Position numbers and translations under genes: made by a program. From Kineococcus sp. TRM81007 (lineage in GTDB: Bacteria > Actinomycetota > Actinomycetes > Actinomycetales > Kineococcaceae), in the NCBI RefSeq assembly GCF_022669155.1, contig NZ_JALBVB010000059.1:14449-56483 (forward strand): 42,035 nt of DNA, in the 5' to 3' direction. Each line of letters opens with the position of its first letter. The first letter of the stretch is position 1. Below the pieces are notes generated by a model. That model saw only the letters and a program-made list of their open reading frames with translations. It ran no database searches and was not told the origin of the DNA. This document shows, in pieces, positions 8,942 through 18,092 of this stretch.

Positions 8942-9079
8942 TCAGGCGGACAGCTGCGCGCGGCCCTTGGCGCGGCGCGCGGAGAGGATGGCGCGACCGG
9001 CGCGGGTGCGCATGCGCAGGCGGAAGCCGTGCGTCTTGGCCCGCCGACGGTTGTTCGGCTGGAAGGTGCGCTTGCTCAC
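8942..9079 (-). CDS. rpmH: 50S ribosomal protein L34
   Basis: A 45-aa basic protein, (M)[18 protein letters not shown] at its start, which is diagnostic of L34. The true start is the GTG at 9079, preceded by GGAGAA; the longer open frame upstream to 9172 is non-coding leader. It is first in the rpmH-rnpA-yidD-yidC-khpB run and is transcribed divergently from dnaA. Confidence 0.96.
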   Translation of the reverse strand: MSKRTFQPNNRRRAKTHGFRLRMRTRAGRAILSARRAKGRAQLSA

Positions 9080-9182
9080 GTCAGTTCTCCATGCTCGGAA
9101 GGGCCGGGGCTCCGCCGTCGGCCTCGACCGGTGGCGGCCGAGGTTCGGCGCACCGGAGGTGCCGCGGAGCACAATCCCCAGC

Positions 9183-9212
9183 AGGGTACGGTGACGGCCC
9201 CACCCCGGTCAA
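9183..9212 (-). promoter_or_regulatory. rpmH promoter
   Basis: On the minus strand TTGACC (9212-9207) and TACCCT (9188-9183) are separated by 18 bases, a strong match to a housekeeping sigma-70-type promoter. It is 104 bases upstream of the rpmH start. Confidence 0.72.
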
Positions 9213-9278
9213 AGCGCGCCCGCCGCAGGGGGCCGGGCGGCGCACCACCCGTGCAGGTGACCGCCGGGGGACCGCCAC

Positions 9279-9308
9279 TTGAACGGCGGCCACCCGCGTT
9301 GTTACGGT
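9279..9308 (+). promoter_or_regulatory. Candidate dnaA promoter
   Basis: TTGAAC (9279-9284) and TACGGT (9303-9308) are 18 bases apart. Transcription would start about 125 bases before the dnaA ATG. Confidence 0.55.
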
Positions 9309-9439
9309 CCCGTCCGACTGCCGACGACCCCGCCCGTGCCGGCGCTGAGATGGGGTGCTTCGTCCTACCCGGCCGTCGTGCACAGTGTGTGGACGAAGGT
9401 GTGGACGAAGCCCGTCGAACCGACCGGGCACGACGGGAG

Positions 9440-11020
9440 ATGGCTCGAGTGGAGACCGACCGGGGCAACTTCCCCGACGTCTGGGAGCGCGCGGTCGCGC
9501 AGCTCGACGAGGGCGGCGTCACCCCGCACCAGCGCGCGTTCGTGCGGCTGACCCGGCCCCTGGGGCTGCTGGACGGCACGGCCCTGCTGGCGGTGCCCAA
9601 CGACCTCACCAAGGAGGTCATCGAGCAGAAGGTCCGCGAGCCGCTGACGCGCGCGCTGAGCGAGCAGCTGGGCTTCCCGGTGCGCCTGGCCGTCACGGTC
9701 GACGCCTCCATCGGTCAGACCCTCGCCCCGGAGCTGACCGGTGAGCACCGGGGCAGCGCCTCGGGGGAGGGCGTGAGCAGCCTGGAGCGCGAGCGGGGCG
9801 CGTCCGCGACCGCCCTGGAGGTCGAGCTGGACGGCGGGCCACCCGTGCCGGGCCCGGCGGGGCCGGCGGACGAGGTGTCGCTGGACGACTCCGACCCGGA
9901 CCTGCTGTTCACCGGCTTCAAGGTGGACCGGGCAGCGGGCACGGGCCGGCAGGCCTCGCGGGCCCGCCCGGGCGCGAGGACCGAGAACTCCCGGCTGAAC
10001 CCGAAGTACATCTTCGAGACCTTCGTCATCGGGGCCAGCAACCGCTTCGCGCACGCCGCGGCGGTGGCGGTGGCCGAGGCACCGGCGAAGGCGTACAACC
10101 CGCTGTTCATCTACGGCGAGTCGGGGCTGGGCAAGACCCACCTGCTGCACGCGATCGGGCACTACGCGCAGAACCTGTACCCGGGCGTGCAGGTGCGGTA
10201 CGTGAACTCCGAGGAGTTCACCAACGACTTCATCAACTCCATCCGCGACGACAAGGCCCAGGCGTTCCAGCGCCGGTACCGCGACGTCGACGTGCTCCTG
10301 ATCGACGACATCCAGTTCCTGTCGAACAAGGTGCAGACGCAGGAGGAGTTCTTCCACACCTTCAACACGCTGCACAACGCGAGCAAGCAGGTCGTGATCA
10401 CCTCCGACCTGCCGCCGAAGCAGCTGTCGGGCTTCGAGGAGCGCATGCGCAGCCGCTTCGAGTGGGGCCTGATCACGGACGTGCAGCCCCCGGACCTCGA
10501 GACGCGCATCGCGATCCTGCGCAAGAAGGCGATCGGGGAGCGGCTGGAGGTCCCCGACGACGTCAACGAGTACATCGCCTCGAAGATCTCCTCGAACATC
10601 CGGGAGCTGGAGGGCGCGCTCATCCGGGTGACGGCGTTCGCGAGCCTGAACCGGCAGCCGGTGGACATGCAGCTGGCGGAGATCGTGCTGCGCGACCTGA
10701 TCCCGAACGACGAGACGCCGGAGATCACGGCGGCGGCGATCATGGGGCAGACGGCGTCGTACTTCAACGTGACGCTGGAGGACCTCTGCGGCACGTCGCG
10801 CTCGCGCACGCTGGTGACGGCCCGGCAGATCGCGATGTACCTGTGCCGGGAGCTCACCGAGCTGTCGCTGCCGAAGATCGGCCAGCACTTCGGCGGCCGC
10901 GACCACACGACGGTCATGCACGCCGAGCGCAAGATCAAGCAGCAGATGGCCGAGCGGCGCAGCACGTTCAACCAGGTCACCGAGCTGACCAACCGGATCA
11001 AGAAGCAGGCCGGCGCCTGA
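9440..11020 (+). CDS. dnaA: Chromosomal replication initiator DnaA
   Basis: Binds DnaA boxes at oriC, opens the duplex and loads the helicase. Domain I (about 1-90) is followed by an acidic, poorly conserved domain II linker (about 95-185). The AAA+ domain III has Walker A GESGLGKT at 225-232, Walker [11 protein letters not shown] and sensor VITSDLPP, and domain IV has the DNA-reading helix [14 protein letters not shown] and [15 protein letters not shown] took the ATG at 9440 (526 aa); the GTG at 9449 has better spacing from GGGAG and is an alternative. The frame stays open far upstream, but that part is antisense to rpmH, rnpA and yidD and has no family similarity. Confidence 0.97.
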   Translation: MARVETDRGNFPDVWERAVAQLDEGGVTPHQRAFVRLTRPLGLLDGTALLAVPNDLTKEVIEQKVREPLTRALSEQLGFPVRLAVTVDASIGQTLAPELTGEHRGSASGEGVSSLERERGASATALEVELDGGPPVPGPAGPADEVSLDDSDPDLLFTGFKVDRAAGTGRQASRARPGARTENSRLNPKYIFETFVIGASNRFAHAAAVAVAEAPAKAYNPLFIYGESGLGKTHLLHAIGHYAQNLYPGVQVRYVNSEEFTNDFINSIRDDKAQAFQRRYRDVDVLLIDDIQFLSNKVQTQEEFFHTFNTLHNASKQVVITSDLPPKQLSGFEERMRSRFEWGLITDVQPPDLETRIAILRKKAIGERLEVPDDVNEYIASKISSNIRELEGALIRVTAFASLNRQPVDMQLAEIVLRDLIPNDETPEITAAAIMGQTASYFNVTLEDLCGTSRSRTLVTARQIAMYLCRELTELSLPKIGQHFGGRDHTTVMHAERKIKQQMAERRSTFNQVTELTNRIKKQAGA

Positions 11021-11712
11021 CCCGTCGCACGGACGCCCCCGCGCGGGGCTGACCGGCCGCCGTCCCCAGTAAGGCCCGACTCGTCCACAGGTCGTCCCCA
11101 CCCTTGTGCACCCCCGTGGAGCCCCCGCACCGTCCGGTGCGGGGGCTCTCTGCGTCCGGAGTCGTGCAGAACGTCCGGAAATCGGTTTCTCCCCAGGCGC
11201 CTCCACACTCGCCCACCGGTGCGAGGTGGTTGTCCACCGCTGTCCACACGCTGGGGACATCCCTGTGGACAGCGATGTCCCCAGTCGTGGACAACCCGGT
11301 GGACAGCCCGTGGACGCCGCAGCGGAGGGCTGGGGACGCCTGGGGACGCCGCCCCGGCCGTCCACCGCCCTGTGGATGACCGAGGCCCGTCGTCCGCAGG
11401 TGCTCCACACGCCTGGAAGGGGTGTGGAAGCCCGCTGACCTGCGCAGACGTCTCGTCGTCCACAGCCTGCACAAGGGCGACGACTACGGCGGATCCCTCT
11501 CCAGATGGATCCGTCAACCCACGAGAGGTGTGGACACGGGCTGGGGACGGTCTCCTCCGGAGGACCTGGAGGAGACCGGGAAGACCTGTGGGTGGCGGTG
11601 GACGGGCGGTGGACACCGCCTGCACCGGCTCCGGGCGTCTCCACTACTGTCGGGAACCGCCCGCGGTGCGGGCTGGTTCGGACGAGGTGGACTCGGCGGG
11701 AGGCGGTGCCTG
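11021..11712. other. oriC: Replication origin oriC, DnaA-box cluster
   Basis: The 692-base dnaA-dnaN gap. Compared with TTGTCCACA, single-mismatch boxes lie at 11081-11089, 11230-11238, 11240-11248 and 11456-11464 (plus) and 11264-11272, 11286-11294 and 11529-11537 (minus). 11371-11379 is one mismatch from the TTATCCACA form. Weaker copies lie at 11298, 11401 and 11608. Box density and position between dnaA and dnaN mark the origin. No perfect box and no clear AT-rich unwinding element is visible by eye; unwinding may start at a modestly AT-richer stretch near 11160-11190. The first 130 bases hold the dnaA terminator. Confidence 0.9.
11119..11148 (+). terminator. dnaA terminator hairpin
   Basis: A perfect 13-bp stem (11119-11131 with 11136-11148) closes a 4-base GTCC loop and lies 98 bases after the dnaA stop, at the left border of the DnaA-box cluster. 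It would keep dnaA transcription out of oriC. Confidence 0.7.
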
Positions 11713-12840
11713 GTGGAGCTGCAGGTCGAACGCGACGTGCTGGCCGACGCCGTCGCCTGGGCGGCCCGGGCCCTGCCCTCGCGCCCGCCCGTGCCGGTGC
11801 TGGCCGGCGTCCTCCTGGAGGCGGGTGACGACGGCTCGCTGCAGCTGTCGACCTTCGACTACGAGGTGTCCGCCCGCGTCGAGGTGCCCGCGGAGGTGCG
11901 CACGGCCGGCAAGGTCCTCGTCTCCGGGCGCCTGCTGGCGGACATCTCGCGCAGCCTGCCGAACCGCCCCGTGACCCTGACGACGGAGGGTTCCAAGGTC
12001 GTCGTCACGTGCGGCGCCAGCCGCTTCACGCTGCTGACGATGTCCGTCGACGAGTACCCCTCGCTGCCCGCGATGCCCGCGGAGTCGGGCACCGTCCCGG
12101 GCTCGGAGTTCACCGAGGCCGTCGCGCAGGTGACGATCGCCGCCAGCCGCGACGAGACGCTGCCGATCCTCACGGGCGTGCGCCTGGAGATCGAGGGCGG
12201 CCGGCTGACGCTGCTGGCCACCGACCGCTACCGGCTGGCGGTGCGCGAGCTGCGCTGGAACCCCAGCACCCCCGACTTCTCCACGGCCGCGCTGGTGCGG
12301 GCCCGCACCCTCTCCGACGTCGCGCGGTCGCTGGGCAGCACGAGCACCCTGCGCGTGGCCCTGGCGGACGGCGGCAGCGACCTCATCGGCTTCTCCGCGG
12401 AGGGCCGGCAGTCCACGTCGCTGCTGGTGGACGGCGAGTACCCGAAGGTGCGGGCGCTGTTCCCCGCCGAGTCGCCCACGCACGCGGTGGTGTCCACCTC
12501 CGCTCTCGTGGAGGCCGTCAAGCGCGTGGCCCTCGTCGCCGAGCGCAACACGCCCGTGCGCTTGCGCTTCGAGGACGGCGTGCTGTCCTTGGAGGCGGGA
12601 CAGGGTGAGGACGCGCAGGCGACGGAGGCCCTCGAGGCCTCGCTCGTGGGCGAGTCCATCTCGATCGCCTTCAACCCGCAGTTCCTCCTGGACGGGCTGG
12701 GGGCCCTGTCGGCGCCCTACGCCCGCCTGTCGTTCACCCAGTCCACCCGCCCGGCCGTGATCACCGGCCAGGCGGAGGCGGACGGGGAGGACGACGACAG
12801 CTACCGGTACCTGCTGATGCCGGTCCGCCTCGCCGGCTGA
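11713..12840 (+). CDS. dnaN: DNA polymerase III sliding clamp (beta subunit)
   Basis: A ring-shaped processivity clamp of 375 aa, normal for the family, with three similar domains. Typical segments are PVLAGVLLEA near the start, VDEYPSLP, LPILTGVRLEIEGGRLTLLATDRYRLAVRE in the middle and FNPQFLLDGL near the end (the third domain). The GTG at 11713 is chosen because GGGAGG precedes it by 9 bases and the protein then starts at the usual place (VELQVERDVLADAV). It is the first gene clockwise of oriC, followed by gnd after a small hairpin. Confidence 0.96.
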   Translation: MELQVERDVLADAVAWAARALPSRPPVPVLAGVLLEAGDDGSLQLSTFDYEVSARVEVPAEVRTAGKVLVSGRLLADISRSLPNRPVTLTTEGSKVVVTCGASRFTLLTMSVDEYPSLPAMPAESGTVPGSEFTEAVAQVTIAASRDETLPILTGVRLEIEGGRLTLLATDRYRLAVRELRWNPSTPDFSTAALVRARTLSDVARSLGSTSTLRVALADGGSDLIGFSAEGRQSTSLLVDGEYPKVRALFPAESPTHAVVSTSALVEAVKRVALVAERNTPVRLRFEDGVLSLEAGQGEDAQATEALEASLVGESISIAFNPQFLLDGLGALSAPYARLSFTQSTRPAVITGQAEADGEDDDSYRYLLMPVRLAG

Positions 12841-12856
12841 GCCGGCACGCACTCAG

Positions 12857-12874
12857 GCCCCGGACAGCCGGGGC
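12857..12874 (+). terminator. Hairpin between dnaN and gnd
   Basis: GCCCCGG (12857-12863) pairs with CCGGGGC (12868-12874) across ACAG. It ends 15 bases before the gnd ATG, so it could be a partial terminator or could expose or hide the gnd ribosome binding site (GGGAAGG). Confidence 0.4.
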
Positions 12875-12889
12875 GGGAAGGGTCGCCAG

Positions 12890-13801
12890 ATGCACATCGG
12901 ACTCGTCGGTCTCGGGAAGATGGGCGGCAACATGCGCGCCCGCCTGCGCGAGAAGGGCATCGAGGTCACGGGGTACGACCCCAACCCGGACGTCACCGAC
13001 GTCGCGTCGCTGGCCGCGCTGGTGGATGCCCTGCCCTCGCCGAAGGTCGTGTGGGTGATGGTCCCCTCGGGCAAGATCACGCGCGACACGGTCGCGAGCC
13101 TCGCGCCCCTGCTGGGCGACGGAGACCTCGTCATCGACGGCGGCAACTCCAAGTGGACCGACGACACGGTCAACTCCGAACTGCTCGCCGAGCGCGGCAC
13201 CGGGTACGTGGACTGCGGCGTCTCCGGCGGCGTGTGGGGCCGGGAGAACGGCTACGGCCTCATGGCCGGCGGCGCGAAGAAGCACGTGGAGATCGCCATG
13301 CCGGTCTTCGACGCGCTGCGCCCGGAGGGCCCCCGCGAGGAGGGCTTCGTGCACGCCGGCGGCGTCGGCGCGGGCCACTACGCGAAGATGGTCCACAACG
13401 GCATCGAGTACGGCCTCATGCACGCCTACGCCGAGGGCTACGAGCTGCTCGAGGCGAAGGGGATCATCAGCGACGTCCCCGCGGTCTTCAAGGCGTGGAC
13501 GCGCGGCACCGTGGTGCGCTCCTGGCTGCTGGACCTGATGGTCAAGGCCCTGGAGGAGGACCCGAAGCTGGACAAGCTGCGCGGCTACGCGCAGGACTCC
13601 GGCGAGGGCCGCTGGACCCTGGAGCAGGCCATCGAGAACGCCGTGCCGATGCCGGTGCTGGCCGGGGCGCTCTTCGCGCGCTTCGCCTCCCGCCAGGAGG
13701 ACTCCCCGTCGATCAAGGCGGTGGCCGCGCTGCGCAACCAGTTCGGCGGGCACGCGGTGACCGACGCCGGACCCACCTCGGGTTCCGGTTCGACGCACTG
13801 A
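12890..13801 (+). CDS. gnd: 6-phosphogluconate dehydrogenase, decarboxylating (short form)
   Basis: Oxidises 6-phosphogluconate to ribulose 5-phosphate plus CO2 in the pentose phosphate pathway. The Rossmann motif [12 protein letters not shown] opens the protein; [31 protein letters not shown] and the active-site [20 protein letters not shown] follow. At 303 aa it is the short GntZ/GndA-type enzyme rather than the 470-aa form. Its place between dnaN and recF is a known actinobacterial arrangement. GAAGGG lies 8-13 bases upstream of the ATG. Cofactor choice (NAD or NADP) cannot be decided by eye. Confidence 0.94.
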   Translation: MHIGLVGLGKMGGNMRARLREKGIEVTGYDPNPDVTDVASLAALVDALPSPKVVWVMVPSGKITRDTVASLAPLLGDGDLVIDGGNSKWTDDTVNSELLAERGTGYVDCGVSGGVWGRENGYGLMAGGAKKHVEIAMPVFDALRPEGPREEGFVHAGGVGAGHYAKMVHNGIEYGLMHAYAEGYELLEAKGIISDVPAVFKAWTRGTVVRSWLLDLMVKALEEDPKLDKLRGYAQDSGEGRWTLEQAIENAVPMPVLAGALFARFASRQEDSPSIKAVAALRNQFGGHAVTDAGPTSGSGSTH

Positions 13802-13811
13802 CGCCGCGCGC

Positions 13812-14990
13812 GTGCACGTCGCGCACCTCTCCCTCGCGGACTTCCGGTCCTACCCGGCCCTGGAGCTGGACCTGCGGCCGGGCACGACCACGTTCGTGGG
13901 CCTGAACGGCCAGGGCAAGACGAACCTCGTCGAGGCGGTCGGGTACGTCGCCACGCTCGGCAGCCACCGGGTGGCCGGGGACGCGCCGCTGGTGCGGCAG
14001 GGGGCGGAGCGTGCGGTCGTGCGCGCGCAGCTGGTGCGCGGGGAGCGCCGGGCGCTGGTCGAGCTGGAGATCACGCCCGGCCGCGCCAACCGGGCGCGCC
14101 TGAACGGCGCCCCGGTGCGCCGACCGCGCGAAGTGCTCGGGGTGCTGCGCACGGTGCTGTTCGCGCCGGAGGACCTCGCCCTCGTCAAGGGCGACCCGGA
14201 CGGGCGGCGCCGCTACCTGGACGACCTGCTGGTCACCCGCTGGCCCCGGCTGGCGGGGGTGCGGGCCGACTACGAGCGGGTGGTGCGCCAGCGCACGGCG
14301 CTGCTGAAGTCCGCCGGCGCCGCGCTGCGCTCGGGGCGGGCGGACACCTCCACGCTCGACGTGTGGGACGAGCACCTGGCGAGCGTCGGCGCGGAGCTGC
14401 TGGCGGCGCGCCTGGCGCTGCTGGGCGACCTCCGCGACCCGGCGGGTGAGGCGTACCGCACCGTCAGCCGCGGGCAGGGGGAGCTGGAGCTGGGGTACCG
14501 CTCGGCCCTGCCGGTGCTGGCGGACCTCGCCACCGGAGCCGTGGACGTGGCGGCCGGGCCCTCGCGCGAGGACCTGCGCCTCGCGCTGCTGGCCGCGACG
14601 GGCGAGCAGCGCAAGGCGGAGCTGGACCGCGGGGTGTGCCTGGTGGGCCCGCACCGCGACGACCTGGTGCTCACCCTGGGCGGCATGCCCGCCAAGGGGT
14701 ACGCCAGCCACGGCGAGAGCTGGTCGGTGGCCCTCGGGCTGCGGCTGGCGAGCTACGGGCTGCTGCGCCGCGACGACGAGCACACCGACCCGGGCGGGCC
14801 GGTGCTGGTGCTGGACGACGTGTTCGCGGAGCTGGACGCGGGGCGCCGCGAGCGGCTGGCGGAGGTGGTGGCCGGCGCCGAGCAGGTGCTGGTGACGGCC
14901 GCTGTGCCCGAGGACGTGCCGGACGCGCTGCGCGGCTCGGGCGCGGACCGGGTGCTGGTGACGACGGGCAGCGCCGTCCGTGGCGACTGA
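13812..14990 (+). CDS. recF: DNA replication and repair protein RecF
   Basis: An SMC-like ABC ATPase that helps load RecA at single-strand gaps. Walker A is GLNGQGKT at residues 30-37, the signature region is [15 protein letters not shown], and Walker B is [12 protein letters not shown]. The length of 392 aa is normal. The GTG at 13812 is 10 bases after the gnd stop, without a convincing ribosome binding site, so translation may depend on gnd. The end overlaps the start of dciA by 11 bases. Confidence 0.95.
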   Translation: MHVAHLSLADFRSYPALELDLRPGTTTFVGLNGQGKTNLVEAVGYVATLGSHRVAGDAPLVRQGAERAVVRAQLVRGERRALVELEITPGRANRARLNGAPVRRPREVLGVLRTVLFAPEDLALVKGDPDGRRRYLDDLLVTRWPRLAGVRADYERVVRQRTALLKSAGAALRSGRADTSTLDVWDEHLASVGAELLAARLALLGDLRDPAGEAYRTVSRGQGELELGYRSALPVLADLATGAVDVAAGPSREDLRLALLAATGEQRKAELDRGVCLVGPHRDDLVLTLGGMPAKGYASHGESWSVALGLRLASYGLLRRDDEHTDPGGPVLVLDDVFAELDAGRRERLAEVVAGAEQVLVTAAVPEDVPDALRGSGADRVLVTTGSAVRGD

Positions 14991-15672
14991 GCCGCCGCGG
15001 CCGCCGGGCGGCGACCCGGGCGACGCGGGTGACGCCGGCACCGGTGCGGAGCGCGCCGGTGGCGCGGACGCCGCCGGCGCCGACGGGGCGGTGGTGCTGC
15101 CGGAGCCGTCGGCGAGCGGTCAGGGCGGGGACGACCCCACCGGCGCGGACCTGGCGCGCACGGCGCTGGGGCGGGCGCGGGCGGCGGCCGCGGCCAAGGG
15201 CCTGCGCCCCGGGCGCGCGGGGCAGCAGCCCGGCGGGCGCGGGCGGGGCGGCGACCGGGCCGGCGGCCCGCGGCGCGGGGACCCGTCGGCGCGCTCGGGC
15301 GCGTGGCCGGACGCCCGTGACCCGCAGGCCCTGGGCTCGACCCTGGACCGGCTGGTGGGGGAGCGCGGCTGGGAGCAGCCGGTGGCGGTGGGCGGCGCCT
15401 TCGGGCGCTGGGACGCCGTGGTGGGCCCGGAGCTGGCGGGGCACTGCGCCCCGGAGAGCCTGAAGGACGGGACCCTGGTGGTGCGGGCGGAGTCCACGGC
15501 GTGGGCGACGCAGGTGCGGCTGCTGACGAGCGTGCTGGTGCGCCGGCTCGACGAGGAGCTGGGGCACGGTGTCGTCGTGAAGGTGGTGGTGCGCGGGCCG
15601 CAGGGGCCGTCGTGGCGGCGCGGCAACCGGTCGGCGCCGGGTGGGCGCGGGCCCCGCGACACCTACGGCTGA
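14980..15672 (+). CDS. dciA: DciA-type helicase-loading protein (DUF721)
   Basis: DciA is the ancestral bacterial partner that helps load the replicative helicase DnaB. The DUF721 domain is C-terminal (about 110-215, from [20 protein letters not shown] through [17 protein letters not shown]). The first 100 residues are Gly/Ala/Arg-rich and probably disordered, as in other actinobacterial members. The GTG start at 14980 lies inside the end of recF, and the recF-dciA-gyrB order matches Streptomyces and Mycobacterium. The assignment of helicase loading rests on family knowledge. Confidence 0.88.
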   Translation: MATEPPRPPGGDPGDAGDAGTGAERAGGADAAGADGAVVLPEPSASGQGGDDPTGADLARTALGRARAAAAAKGLRPGRAGQQPGGRGRGGDRAGGPRRGDPSARSGAWPDARDPQALGSTLDRLVGERGWEQPVAVGGAFGRWDAVVGPELAGHCAPESLKDGTLVVRAESTAWATQVRLLTSVLVRRLDEELGHGVVVKVVVRGPQGPSWRRGNRSAPGGRGPRDTYG

Positions 15673-15752
15673 GCCGCTGCCGGAGCCCGGCCCGTGGACG
15701 CGCGCGAGCCGCGGAACGGCCGCTGCGCCGCCGGGGGTGTCGGCGCGTAGGT

Positions 15753-15800
15753 CCCCCCGCACCCGGGGGGCTCGAGCGCGAGAGGCGCCCCTGGCGCCTC
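15753..15800 (+). terminator. Two GC hairpins after dciA
   Basis: CCCCCC/GGGGGG (15753-15770, 6-base loop) and GAGGCGCC/GGCGCCTC (15782-15800, 3-base loop) lie 81 and 110 bases after dciA and just before the gyrB promoter. One or both probably end the dnaN-dciA transcript. Confidence 0.45.
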
Positions 15801-15829
15801 GCTGAGGTGATCGCCGGCCCCGGGAGGGG

Positions 15830-15835
15830 TAGAAT
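15830..15835 (+). promoter_or_regulatory. Candidate gyrB -10 element
   Basis: TAGAAT, 102 bases before the gyrB start, stands out as the best -10 hexamer in this GC-rich gap. No good -35 box is seen at 17-18 bases, so the promoter may depend on other contacts, or supercoiling may control it as for other gyr genes. Confidence 0.45.
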
Positions 15836-15937
15836 GGCGGCGAACCTGGCGGTCGTGAGGGCCTCTGGCGGAACGGGCCCCCGCGCCCGCCCGCCCGCGG
15901 GCCCGCGCCGCTCGACGCGGAGGGAGAGCACGCGCCC

Positions 15938-18004
15938 GTGCCAGACGAAGAGACGACCGACCCCGACCAGCAGCCCGCGCCGGAGGAGGCCCCCTCGCTC
16001 GCGGACGCGGTCACGCCGGACGGCACCCCGTCCTCGGACTACGGCGCCGACGCGATCACCGTGCTAGAGGGCCTGGAGGCGGTCCGCAAGCGCCCCGGCA
16101 TGTACATCGGCTCCACTGGGGAGCGCGGCCTGCACCACCTGGTGTACGAGGTGGTCGACAACTCCGTGGACGAGGCCCTGGCGGGGCACTGCGACACCAT
16201 CGGCGTGACGATGACCGCCGACGGCGGCGTGCGCGTGTCCGACAACGGCCGCGGCATCCCGGTGGACGTCATGCCGGGTGAGGGCCGCCCGGCCGTGGAG
16301 GTCGTGCTGACCGTGCTGCACGCCGGCGGCAAGTTCGGCGGCGGCGGGTACTCCGTCTCCGGCGGCCTGCACGGCGTGGGCATCTCCGTCGTCAACGCGC
16401 TGTCGTCGCGGCTGGACGTGGAGGTGCGCCGGCAGGGGCACGTGTGGCGGCAGTCGTACCGCGGCGGCGTGCCGGTCGCGCCGCTGGTCAAGGGCGAGGA
16501 GACCGACGTCACCGGCACCACGGTGACGTTCTGGCCCAGCGCGGAGACGTTCGAGACGACGACGTTCGACTTCGAGACGCTGCGCACCCGCTTCCAGCAG
16601 ATGGCCTTCCTCAACAAGGGCCTGACCATCTCGCTGCGCGACGAGCGCGCCACGGCGGACGACGACGCGGAGGCGGAGGCGGAGGCCACCGATGCCGCGC
16701 CGCTGCGGGAGGTGACGTACCGCTACGACGGCGGCCTGGTCGACTACGTGAAGCACGTCAACTCGCAGAAGAAGAACGACGCGCTGCACGACTCGGTCAT
16801 CTCCATCGAGGCGGAGGACCCGGCGCAGGGCATCTCCGTGGAGATCGCCATGCAGTGGACGACGTCCTACTCGGAGGCGGTGTTCACCTACGCGAACACC
16901 ATCAACACCACCGAGGGCGGCACCCACGAGACGGGCTTCCGCACCGCGCTGAGCAACCTCGTGCCGGACTACGCGCGCGAGCAGAAGCTCATCAAGGAGA
17001 AGGACACCATCGAGGGCTCGGACATCCGCGAGGGCCTGACGGCCGTCATCTCGGTGAAGCTGTCCGAGCCGCAGTTCGAGGGGCAGACGAAGACGAAGCT
17101 GGGCAACACGTTCGCCCGCACCTTCGTGCAGGCGCAGGTGCGCGAGCACCTGGGCCACTGGTTCGCCTCCAACCCGGCCGAGGCGAAGGCGATCGTGCGC
17201 AAGGCGCACTCGGCGTCGGTGGCGCGGCTGGCGGCGCGCAAGGCCCGCGAGGCCAGCCGCAAGTCCCTGCTGGAGCGCAACTCGCTGCCCGGCAAGCTGA
17301 AGGACTGCCAGTCCAACAACCCCGCCGAGTGCGAGGTGTTCATCGTCGAGGGCGACTCCGCGGGCGGTTCGGCCACCCGCGGGCGCAACCCGCGCACCCA
17401 GGCCATCCTGCCGATCCGCGGCAAGATCCTGAACGTCGAGAAGGCGCGGCTGGACCGGGCGATGGGCAACCAGGAGGTCCAGGCCCTCATCACCGCGTTC
17501 GGCACGGGCATCGGCGACGAGATCAACCTCGACAAGCTCCGCTACCACAAGATCATCATCATGGCGGACGCCGACGTCGACGGGCAGCACATCCGCACGC
17601 TGCTGCTGACGCTGCTGTTCCGGTACATGAGCCCGCTGGTGGAGAACGGCCACGTCTACCTGGCGCAGCCGCCGCTGTACCGCATCAAGTGGCAGGGCGG
17701 GGCGGCGCACGAGTTCGCCTACTCCGACCGCGAGCGCGACGCACTCATCGCGGCCGGCCGCGCCGCGGGCAAGAAGCTGCCCAAGGAGAACGCCACCCAG
17801 CGCTACAAGGGGCTGGGCGAGATGAACTGGGACGAGCTGTCGGAGACGACGATGGACCCGGCCCACCGCACGCTGCTGCAGGTGACGCTCGAGGACGCCG
17901 CCGCGGCCGACGCGATGTTCTCGGTCCTCATGGGCGAGGACGTGGAGTCCCGCCGCACCTTCATCCAGCGCAACGCCCGCGACGTCCGGTTCCTCGACGT
18001 CTGA
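15938..18004 (+). CDS. gyrB: DNA gyrase subunit B
   Basis: The ATPase subunit of gyrase. The GHKL ATP site includes [30 protein letters not shown] and [15 protein letters not shown]; the transducer follows; the TOPRIM metal-binding motifs are [12 protein letters not shown] and [19 protein letters not shown]; the tail has [14 protein letters not shown]. At 688 aa it is the normal actinobacterial form. A short acidic insert ([16 protein letters not shown]) interrupts the transducer region. The start is a GTG at 15938 with GGAGGGAGAG upstream. It forms an operon-like pair with gyrA, 88 bases apart. Confidence 0.97.
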   Translation: MPDEETTDPDQQPAPEEAPSLADAVTPDGTPSSDYGADAITVLEGLEAVRKRPGMYIGSTGERGLHHLVYEVVDNSVDEALAGHCDTIGVTMTADGGVRVSDNGRGIPVDVMPGEGRPAVEVVLTVLHAGGKFGGGGYSVSGGLHGVGISVVNALSSRLDVEVRRQGHVWRQSYRGGVPVAPLVKGEETDVTGTTVTFWPSAETFETTTFDFETLRTRFQQMAFLNKGLTISLRDERATADDDAEAEAEATDAAPLREVTYRYDGGLVDYVKHVNSQKKNDALHDSVISIEAEDPAQGISVEIAMQWTTSYSEAVFTYANTINTTEGGTHETGFRTALSNLVPDYAREQKLIKEKDTIEGSDIREGLTAVISVKLSEPQFEGQTKTKLGNTFARTFVQAQVREHLGHWFASNPAEAKAIVRKAHSASVARLAARKAREASRKSLLERNSLPGKLKDCQSNNPAECEVFIVEGDSAGGSATRGRNPRTQAILPIRGKILNVEKARLDRAMGNQEVQALITAFGTGIGDEINLDKLRYHKIIIMADADVDGQHIRTLLLTLLFRYMSPLVENGHVYLAQPPLYRIKWQGGAAHEFAYSDRERDALIAAGRAAGKKLPKENATQRYKGLGEMNWDELSETTMDPAHRTLLQVTLEDAAAADAMFSVLMGEDVESRRTFIQRNARDVRFLDV

Positions 18005-18011
18005 GGCGGTG

Positions 18012-18025
18012 GTTCCACGTGGAAC
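18012..18025. promoter_or_regulatory. parS-like palindrome between gyrB and gyrA
   Basis: GTTCCACGTGGAAC is a perfect 14-bp palindrome that differs from parS by one symmetric change per half. The central CACGTG and outer GTT/AAC are kept. It is the only such site outside a coding region here and the only one to the right of dnaA. Confidence 0.55.
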
Positions 18026-18092
18026 GGGCCGGCCCGGCCCCACGTGCACGCACCGCCGCCCGGCGCCGACGACCTGAGAGGAAGACCCCTTC

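Larger units (their letters stand above)
9080..9439. other. Divergent rpmH-dnaA intergenic region
   Basis: 360 bases without a gene. It holds the rpmH promoter (9183-9212, minus) and a dnaA promoter candidate (9279-9308, plus), listed separately. I see no good cluster of DnaA boxes here: GTGTGTGGACGAAGG and a second GTGTGGACGAAGC copy at about 9388-9412 are the nearest matches and may give weak DnaA autoregulation. Confidence 0.6.

Noticed and set aside
8240-9439. A 400-codon upstream extension of dnaA
   Set aside because: It is in frame but runs antisense through yidD, rnpA and rpmH and across the dnaA promoter; DnaA begins normally near 9440.
9365-11644. A 759-codon open frame antisense to dnaA
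   Set aside because: It has no recognisable family, is rich in Arg/Gly/Val/His as expected for the complement of a GC-rich gene, and spans both dnaA and oriC. It is a composition shadow.
15753-15937. A small gene upstream of gyrB
   Set aside because: No start with a ribosome binding site and no protein-like frame; the gap is explained by hairpins, a -10 element and the gyrB leader.
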